From: Prevotella sp.
Lineage (GTDB): Bacteria; Bacteroidota; Bacteroidia; Bacteroidales; Bacteroidaceae
NCBI GenBank assembly: GCA_022773395.1
Contig: JALFBL010000040.1
Span: 1 to 39,092, forward strand
Reading direction: 5' to 3'
DNA length: 39,092 bases
This document shows, in pieces, positions 33,199-39,092 of this stretch; position 1 is the first letter of the stretch, and every line of letters starts with the position of its first letter. Position numbers and translations under genes: made by a program. Under the pieces are notes generated by a model. That model was not told the DNA's origin, did not search any database, and saw only the letters and a list, made by a program, of their open reading frames with translations.

Positions 33199-36100
33199 TC
33201 ACACTTGTTCTATGCGATTGGAATAGACAAACCACAGATAACCCGAAACGTTTGGGTGTCCCATTCGGCTGAGCAAGTTGATGTATTCTTTCACTTGTCC
33301 ATAGTGCTCAGGACGGGGGTTCCCAAACTTGAAGTCCACTACCACCGTTTGTTTTCCATCAGTCATCACACGATCAGGCCGCCGTTTGCACAAATCTCCT
33401 TTCTCATCTATTTCTATTATGCTGCACTCGTTGAACAGTTGCCATTGTGGCGAAAACCATTGGGCTATACGAGGGTCGGTCAGACGTCTTTTCAGCATTT
33501 CGCCTATTTTGTCTGCCGGAATGTCATCGTCATAAAGCACTCCGTCAAATTCCAACTGCTTCAATACCGCAGGAATGTCGTCGGTGGTGCGGATGTGTGA
33601 AAACAGGTGGTGCATGATGTTGCCCATCTTGATATACATATTCTGTTCGCCGTGCGTGTCCTCTTCGGACACAAAATCTGTGCTCTTGTTGCTCTGTCGG
33701 AATGTCACGGGATTCTTGAAAGTTTCCATTTTAATCTGAATGGGTTGTATGGTCTGAAGGAAAACATTTTGCAGCGATTCTTTGCTGTTGGCTAACGCAT
33801 CTTCTTCTCCTTTTTTTGTGGTTTCTTTTTTGTCTCCCGTTTCCTCCTTTCCCGTATAAAGATTTCCGAACGAGAAACAGATGGTGTCATCGGTTTCTTC
33901 ATAAATACAATTGTCCATGTCCAAGGTAGACAGTGTCTGCTGTATGAGCATGCTTCGTGTGCCGGCAGCATCTTTTTTCCCGATGATGAACAGATTATTG
34001 GAAGCTCGCGTAAAGGCGACATAGAGAAGATTAAGATTGTCCATGCAGTTTTGCAAATGTTCGTGGGCGTAGTCCTTTTGATAGATGGTTTCTGCCAGTT
34101 TTCCACTATAGTCTATCGGTACGATGGGGAGGCCGTTGAACGGCCTTTCTTCAGGAACGCACCAAAGCATTGTGCCCAATTCTAATTTCCAGTCGCAATA
34201 GGGAATGATAACGTTATCAAACTCCAGTCCTTTCGACTTGTGGATGCTGATGAGACGAATGCCATCTATCTGGTCGCTCTGAATAGTTTTTTGATGGATA
34301 GAACAGTCCCATTCATTGAGAAAACCGCTGATGTCTGTTCCCAATTCTTGTACAAAACTGTTCAGTTCATCGTAAAACTTGCAGAGGTATGCGCTCTGGT
34401 TCGCCAGTTTTTCCAACTGTAAGAGAGCAAATAGGCGTTCCACTATATCGGTGAGCGGTAAACAAAGCAACTGTTTCCTCACCTCTTCTGATGCGAGTGG
34501 TACTTTGGGCAATCCCTCTTGGATACCTTTTCCATTGACACAAGCAATTTTCTGGTAAGACTTTTCCACGTTGGTCCTGACCAATGGATCGTTGGGATGC
34601 ACCAACCATTGCAAGGCATTGACAAGGGTGGTCACTGCCAGTGAAGCATCGAGTCGGAAAGCCTCGTCGCTGACAATCATTATATTGGGACGTGTTTTCA
34701 TGAAATAGTCAGCAATTAAGGGGATGTATTTGTTAGTGCGAACAAGAATGGCCATCTTGTTTTGTGGGATGCCGGCTTCTGTCAGTTTGTCCACCTGTTT
34801 TCCTATGGCATCCATCATGATGCTGTTATAGTCGTCATTGTTGGACAGTAAAGTGATGTGCACCAATCCTTCTGCCCCTTTCTTTCCTGGTACATTCTGT
34901 GTCACATCCCGGTATGCAGTTTTTAGCAGCTCAGCACCATTTTCATTGATTTCGCGTTCACGAAAATACTCCAATGCTGCCGCCTGCTTGAAAAATTCAT
35001 TGTTGAATTCGATGATATTGCGGCACGAACGGTAATTGGTGTCAAGGTTTTTCACATCCAACTGCTGTTGTGGATTTTGAAATTGCGATTCAATGCCGTT
35101 GAGCAATCTCCAGTCACCGCTCCTCCATCGGTATATGCTTTGCTTTACATCGCCCACAATCAGGTTGCGCGCATGAGCACGGCTCATGGTTTCTTCCAGC
35201 AGTACTTTAAAATTTGCCCATTGCACGGTGCTCGTATCCTGAAACTCGTCTATCATCACGTGTTCGAGCTGTGTGCCAATCTTCTCGAATATAAATGGAG
35301 AGTCGCTGTAGTCTATCAATTCGTGGAGCAACTGTTGCGTGTCGCTCAACAGAAAGCGGTTGGCATCAGCATTCAGTTCTCTCACTTTCCTTTCGATGGT
35401 ACTGAGCAGGCGGAGTTGGCTGAGATGACGAAGAGTGAGACGGGCAGAAACATACAAATTCCACATTTTAGGGCGTTCCTCCTCTGCTTGTTGCAGGATG
35501 GGCATTAAGGTTTGTTGGGTAACTGCAATCACAGTGGCTCTCTCCTTACTGGCTTTTGCCGCCCAATTTTCCGCGCTTTCCAAATGGTTTGCCAATGTGG
35601 CATTCATGCAATTTTTGTCGCTGAAGTCATCCCCAGCCAATTTTCTGAAATACGAGGCAATACCCCGCTCCTTTCCTGCAAGGCTGTCGATGGTCAATCC
35701 TTCCATTTCTAATTCTCGAAAGAAACACTGTGAAAGGTTTTCCATCCGCTTCCTGGCAGTTTCGCCTGTCTTTCGTATGGTTTTTACATAATTCTCAAAA
35801 AAACCTTCGGTAGCCAATTTTTCGTTGAGTTCCTTGCTTCCGCCCTTGTAGTATTCTTGAAAAATGGTCTTGCCGAATTGTTTGATTTGCCCGATGACGT
35901 TCCAACTCTTGTCATCCTGCATATTTTGCTCGATATAACTAATGATCCATTGTAGTTGCTCATCGGAATAGCCCAGTTGCTCAATCAGCTGGTCAACAGC
36001 CTGCTCTTCTACCTGGCCATCGTTCAGCCCAATACGAAGATTGGCCGTGAGATCGAGTTCTCTTGCCAAATTTCTCAATACTCTTTGGAAGAACGAGTCG

Positions 36101-36453
36101 ATGGTTTCTACGCGGAAATAGCCATAGTTATGGATGAGATTTTGCAAAGCGATGCCTGCCTGTTTTGATGCAATTTCTGGAGAGATGCCGGAACTTTGGC
36201 AAATCACTTTGAGATAGCTGTCGGACGATGGCAATTTTTTCCAAATGCCATAAAGTTGTGACAGAATGCGCAACTTCATTTCTTCTGTGGCTTTATTGGT
36301 GAAGGTTACGGCAAGAATGTTGCGGTATTGCTGTGGGTTGGATATCAGCAGTTTAATATATTCAGTGGCTAATGTGAAGGTTTTTCCAGACCCTGCGCTT
36401 GCTTTATACACTGTGAGTTGTTTGGGCATGCATGCTGTTTCTTCTATATTCAT
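33199..36453 (-). CDS. addA: AddA-like UvrD-family helicase/exonuclease
   Basis: This 1084-residue ATP-dependent helicase-nuclease of the AddA type unwinds and resects DNA ends for RecA-dependent repair. Walker A is ASAGSGKT near residues 18-25 and the Walker B/helicase motif II is IDEFQDTS (Asp402, Glu403). Further SF1 motifs include VGDVKQSIYRWRSGD, ISIHKSKGLEFDNVI and LLYVAFTRASNNLFI. A C-terminal RecB-type nuclease has GNIMHHLFSHI and VVVDFKFGNPRPEHYGQVKEY (Asp1040, Lys1042). With addB downstream this is a complete AddAB enzyme, with two nuclease domains. The Met at 36429 (PKQLTVYKASAG follows) is an equally plausible start. Confidence 0.93.
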   Translation of the reverse strand: MNIEETACMPKQLTVYKASAGSGKTFTLATEYIKLLISNPQQYRNILAVTFTNKATEEMKLRILSQLYGIWKKLPSSDSYLKVICQSSGISPEIASKQAGIALQNLIHNYGYFRVETIDSFFQRVLRNLARELDLTANLRIGLNDGQVEEQAVDQLIEQLGYSDEQLQWIISYIEQNMQDDKSWNVIGQIKQFGKTIFQEYYKGGSKELNEKLATEGFFENYVKTIRKTGETARKRMENLSQCFFRELEMEGLTIDSLAGKERGIASYFRKLAGDDFSDKNCMNATLANHLESAENWAAKASKERATVIAVTQQTLMPILQQAEEERPKMWNLYVSARLTLRHLSQLRLLSTIERKVRELNADANRFLLSDTQQLLHELIDYSDSPFIFEKIGTQLEHVMIDEFQDTSTVQWANFKVLLEETMSRAHARNLIVGDVKQSIYRWRSGDWRLLNGIESQFQNPQQQLDVKNLDTNYRSCRNIIEFNNEFFKQAAALEYFREREINENGAELLKTAYRDVTQNVPGKKGAEGLVHITLLSNNDDYNSIMMDAIGKQVDKLTEAGIPQNKMAILVRTNKYIPLIADYFMKTRPNIMIVSDEAFRLDASLAVTTLVNALQWLVHPNDPLVRTNVEKSYQKIACVNGKGIQEGLPKVPLASEEVRKQLLCLPLTDIVERLFALLQLEKLANQSAYLCKFYDELNSFVQELGTDISGFLNEWDCSIHQKTIQSDQIDGIRLISIHKSKGLEFDNVIIPYCDWKLELGTMLWCVPEERPFNGLPIVPIDYSGKLAETIYQKDYAHEHLQNCMDNLNLLYVAFTRASNNLFIIGKKDAAGTRSMLIQQTLSTLDMDNCIYEETDDTICFSFGNLYTGKEETGDKKETTKKGEEDALANSKESLQNVFLQTIQPIQIKMETFKNPVTFRQSNKSTDFVSEEDTHGEQNMYIKMGNIMHHLFSHIRTTDDIPAVLKQLEFDGVLYDDDIPADKIGEMLKRRLTDPRIAQWFSPQWQLFNECSIIEIDEKGDLCKRRPDRVMTDGKQTVVVDFKFGNPRPEHYGQVKEYINLLSRMGHPNVSGYLWFVYSNRIEQV

Positions 36454-36614
36454 TTGTTTGTTGATGAAATATCTGCCATGTTGAATTGCGTTATGCTTTG
36501 GTTTATGGGTACTGCCCGTTCCAAGAACTCGGTATTTTCAGGTATTGGTTTTCCATCTTACTCACAACAGGAAATGATAGTTCTGTATTGAACTTGCTAC
36601 ACCACCTTTTCGTG

Positions 36615-36660
36615 TCAAAAAAGAGGATGAGTCCCAAGCAACCTTTGAACTCATCCTCTT
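36615..36660 (-). terminator. Intrinsic terminator of the C1B aminopeptidase gene
   Basis: On the minus strand AAGAGGATGAGT (36660-36649) pairs perfectly over 12 bp with ACTCATCCTCTT (36632-36621), with a 16-nt loop, and is followed by TTTT. It starts 6 nt after the stop codon and separates this gene from addA. Confidence 0.85.
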
Positions 36661-36666
36661 ATCGGT

Positions 36667-37863
36667 TTAGATACCGAGTTTCTTGCGGATGTCTTTTGGA
36701 ATGGCGTTTTTGTTCACCATATAATCCATTGTATTTGCAGCGATGAAAGCCTTGGTCATATACCATGTTCCTTTGTAATCGCCGGTCTCTCCCCAAGAGT
36801 TCTTTACCATATAATACTCTTTGCCATTCTGGTCTTTGGCAATACCGTAAATCAACATGCCGTGGTCGTCTGTGAGTTCCCAACTGTCAAATCTTTCCTG
36901 ACGTTGCTTCTGGGTGGGAACGATTTCAGGTACCTTGCAGCCCAAAGAGTCGATCATGTTGGTTTTCTGCACTTTCGTCAATTTCAACCAACGTGCCATG
37001 TCGCTTCCAGAGAGACTCTGTGCCGCCTTTGTGTCAACGGCATAAGCCAGTCCTTGACGGGTGAATCCTTCTTCCGAAACATCACCTCCCCAAGCTACCG
37101 TGTAACCTTCTTTTACAGCATTGTCGATGATGCGCATCATCTCATCCATCGGCAGATTCCAACTTAAAGGATTGCGCCAGTTGTCTTGCACTTCAACAGC
37201 AAATGCAGTGTAGAAAGGATGATGCGTATAGCTGGTAATGGTCACATAGTCGTCCATGTCTAACCCAAGGCTTGCAGCGAAACTCTTCGGCGTATATTGT
37301 TTGCCTTGATAAGTAAAGTTCTGGGGGCACTCGCCGAGATAAGCGTCAAGAATGCCCTGGAAACCTACTCTCCACTGTGTGGAAATTTTCTTTGCGGTAC
37401 TCTTTGATATGGCATTGACATATGGTGTGAGAACCTCAAAAAACTCGTTAAAATTGTTCAGCGAATCACCGTAAAGGCTTCCGGGAAAAGGCATTGCGCT
37501 TTCGGGGCAGATACCATAGTTGGCCAAACAGTAATATACATCATGGCAACTACCGCCTTGTGCAAACTGGCAGTCTCCATGGAGACGTACTACTTGATCT
37601 GCACGATCCATATAGGTCTTGTTCGCAACAAAGCTTTCGCACAGATCGTACGTTTTGCCTGTCTTTTTAAGAATCTCGCTTTCAAAATATGCCAAAGTTG
37701 CATAAGCCCAACAGGTACCACTACGGTTTTGGTCTTTGATACTTGTAATTTTGTTTTCCTTTACAACTGTAAACACAGGTTTGTTAGGACTTTCTTTTTT
37801 GTCCTGAGCCATTGCGCCAGTGCTTATCAAAGCAGCAACGGCCATAATGATGATTTTTTTCAT
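36667..37863 (-). CDS. pepC: Secreted C1B (PepC/bleomycin hydrolase-like) cysteine aminopeptidase
   Basis: This 398-residue papain-fold peptidase has a Sec signal peptide (KKIIIMAVAALISTGAMAQ). The catalytic site is complete: oxyanion Gln45 and nucleophile Cys51 in SIKDQNRSGTCWAYA, His334 in DDHGMLIYG, and Asn355 in VKNSWGE. The family normally forms cytoplasmic hexamers in which the C-terminus shapes the active site. Here the signal peptide points to the periplasm or outside, as in other Bacteroidota copies, where it would trim peptides for uptake. It has a strong terminator. I saw no consensus promoter in the 74 nt upstream, so it may be read from the pepP transcript. Confidence 0.92.
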   Translation of the reverse strand: MKKIIIMAVAALISTGAMAQDKKESPNKPVFTVVKENKITSIKDQNRSGTCWAYATLAYFESEILKKTGKTYDLCESFVANKTYMDRADQVVRLHGDCQFAQGGSCHDVYYCLANYGICPESAMPFPGSLYGDSLNNFNEFFEVLTPYVNAISKSTAKKISTQWRVGFQGILDAYLGECPQNFTYQGKQYTPKSFAASLGLDMDDYVTITSYTHHPFYTAFAVEVQDNWRNPLSWNLPMDEMMRIIDNAVKEGYTVAWGGDVSEEGFTRQGLAYAVDTKAAQSLSGSDMARWLKLTKVQKTNMIDSLGCKVPEIVPTQKQRQERFDSWELTDDHGMLIYGIAKDQNGKEYYMVKNSWGETGDYKGTWYMTKAFIAANTMDYMVNKNAIPKDIRKKLGI

Positions 37864-37937
37864 TGATGGTTGTAATATAAAGTTTTATGTTTAAATTATT
37901 TCCTTTTTAAAAAACATTCGCATGTCATTTTCGATCT

Positions 37938-39092
37938 TCAAATTTCGGCATTTTGAATCATGTATTCTTCCACGTCTTTCGGATGGTAGGGTATCAGTTC
38001 TTTGCCCAAGAACCGGCACCCGTCTGCTGTGATCAGTATATCGTCTTCAAGGCGAATACCTCCGAAATCCTTATAGGCTTCTACGGCATTGTAGTTGATA
38101 AAGTCGGTGTAAAGCCCCTGCGAACGCCAATTGTCAATCAGATCGGGAATGAAATACACGCCCGGCTCATCGGTCATGACGAACCCTTCTTGCAGGCGTT
38201 TTCCGCAACGCAAGCTGCCTGTGCCAAACTGCTGGCTTGGCTGTATCTCGTCATCGTAGCCCACGTAGTTCTGTCCGAGTCCTTCCATGTCGTGCACATC
38301 CAGCCCCATCATGTGACCCAGTCCGTGTGGGAGGAACATGGCGTGCGCACCGGCCTGAACGGCTGCTTCTGTATCGCCCTTCATCAATCCTAGTTCTTTC
38401 AATTTTTCTGTCATCAATCTGCAAATATTCATGTGCACATCGTACCACAGCACGCCTGGTTTTGCCACCTCCAAGGCATAGTCGTGGCACGCTTCCACAA
38501 TGCTGTAGATTTCCAGTTGTTGTTGCGTAAATTTTCCATTGACAGGGTATGTGCGGGTATTGTCCGAGCAATAGTTTTCCGAATTTTCACATCCGGCATC
38601 ACAAAGTGCCAGCCTTCCATTTTCTAACAGACAGTAAGATGGATTGCCATGCATGATTTCGCCATGCTGTGTGAAAATAGTGGCAAAACTCACATTTTCT
38701 CCTAACGAACGTGCTGTGCCATCCACTTGTCCTCCGATGTATTTTTCTGTCAGTCCCGACCGGGTCAATCTCATCGCTTTTGTATGCATTTGATAACCGA
38801 TGTCACACGCTTTTTCGATTTCGGCAATTTCTAAATCGGTCTTGCACTGTCGCATATAAATAACAGCCATGATTAACTCTACCGAAGCAGCTTCTTTCTG
38901 CAGGTTTGGATGGATGCCCAACAAATCGAATATTTGGATTTTTGTATCATGACGATAAGGAGGAAGGAAATGTATCTTTCGCTTTGCACGCGAAGCTTCA
39001 TTGCAAATCACTTGCAATTGTTTCATCGGTGCCGTTTCTGCCACACCTACTTGGCTGGCCAGTTCGCGCATGTCGTCAACACCACCATACCA
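37938..39092 (-). CDS. pepP: Xaa-Pro aminopeptidase (M24B), N-terminus outside the window
   Basis: This metallopeptidase removes an N-terminal residue preceding proline. The frame runs to the window edge without a stop; the residues before the first ATG at 39071 read WYGGVDD, so the true start lies outside and roughly 70-80 residues are missing. The pita-bread metal site is complete: Asp in LALCDAG, Asp in SDNTRTYPV, His in FLPHGLGHMMGLDVHD, Glu in MTDEPGVYF and Glu in GGIRLEDDILIT, together binding two metals. It probably works with the downstream aminopeptidase on proline-containing peptides. The 5' end of its gene and promoter are not visible. Confidence 0.93.
   Translation of the reverse strand, partial: WYGGVDDMRELASQVGVAETAPMKQLQVICNEASRAKRKIHFLPPYRHDTKIQIFDLLGIHPNLQKEAASVELIMAVIYMRQCKTDLEIAEIEKACDIGYQMHTKAMRLTRSGLTEKYIGGQVDGTARSLGENVSFATIFTQHGEIMHGNPSYCLLENGRLALCDAGCENSENYCSDNTRTYPVNGKFTQQQLEIYSIVEACHDYALEVAKPGVLWYDVHMNICRLMTEKLKELGLMKGDTEAAVQAGAHAMFLPHGLGHMMGLDVHDMEGLGQNYVGYDDEIQPSQQFGTGSLRCGKRLQEGFVMTDEPGVYFIPDLIDNWRSQGLYTDFINYNAVEAYKDFGGIRLEDDILITADGCRFLGKELIPYHPKDVEEYMIQNAEI

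Noticed and set aside
1..39092. tRNA genes, CRISPR array, insertion sequence or prophage
   Set aside because: I looked for cloverleaf patterns, regularly spaced direct repeats, transposase motifs and phage genes on both strands by eye and found none that hold up.

Overview
The window looks like chromosome of a Bacteroidales bacterium, most likely Prevotellaceae. The reasons are Bacteroidota-type promoters (a TTTG box about 19-21 nt before TAnnTTTG) in front of several genes, few Shine-Dalgarno sites, a PPi-dependent phosphofructokinase, an rnfBCDGEA operon that starts with an RseC-like gene, Bacteroidota-restricted domains (DUF4491, golvesin-like), and the remains of a TonB-type outer-membrane barrel. 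I saw no rRNA, tRNA, CRISPR array, transposase, integrase or phage gene.

Layout. 1-1211 (minus): a lipoprotein gene, then rsmG cut by the window edge. 1334-3196 (plus): a HAD phosphatase/mutase and an MFS transporter. 3246-4063 (minus): rlmH and a DUF4491 membrane protein, divergent from a phosphohexomutase (4189-5937). 5938-6762: a long stretch without a convincing gene, with a hairpin and inverted repeats. 6763-9787 (minus): three glycosyltransferases, divergent from a Wzx-type flippase (9885-11336), together a small surface-glycan locus. 11363-11803 (minus): an unknown acidic protein. 12013-17692 (plus): rseC-like, then rnfB, C, D, G, E and A, the membrane ferredoxin:NAD+ oxidoreductase, followed by galE (17775-18815). 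18944-19809: a decayed outer-membrane barrel pseudogene. 19860-22396 (minus): PPi-PFK and a membrane-anchored GH25 muramidase. 22621-26103 (plus): a small unknown protein, a PlsC-like acyltransferase and a large lipoprotein amidase. 26162-28441 (plus): a small unknown protein and a YgiQ-type radical SAM enzyme. 28482-29138 (minus): a phosphoglycolate-phosphatase-like HAD protein, divergent from mltG (29234-30256). 30336-36453 (minus): the AddA/AddB recombination helicase-nuclease pair. 36667-37863 (minus): a secreted C1B aminopeptidase with a strong terminator. 37938-39092 (minus): a Xaa-Pro aminopeptidase missing its N-terminus.

How the genes fit together. Several serve the cell envelope: GH25 muramidase, the lipoprotein amidase and MltG act on peptidoglycan; the glycosyltransferases, flippase, GalE and phosphohexomutase serve surface glycans and their sugar nucleotides; the PlsC-like protein acts on lipids. 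The Rnf complex and PPi-PFK suit an anaerobic fermentative metabolism. RsmG and RlmH modify rRNA, and AddAB repairs double-strand breaks.

I did not find a clearly new multi-gene system. The best leads are a peptidoglycan amidase whose catalytic domain appears split by a golvesin-like insertion (23452-26103), Shine-Dalgarno sites embedded in Rnf C-terminal tails, the barrel pseudogene with four in-frame stops and three frameshifts, and three small uncharacterised proteins.
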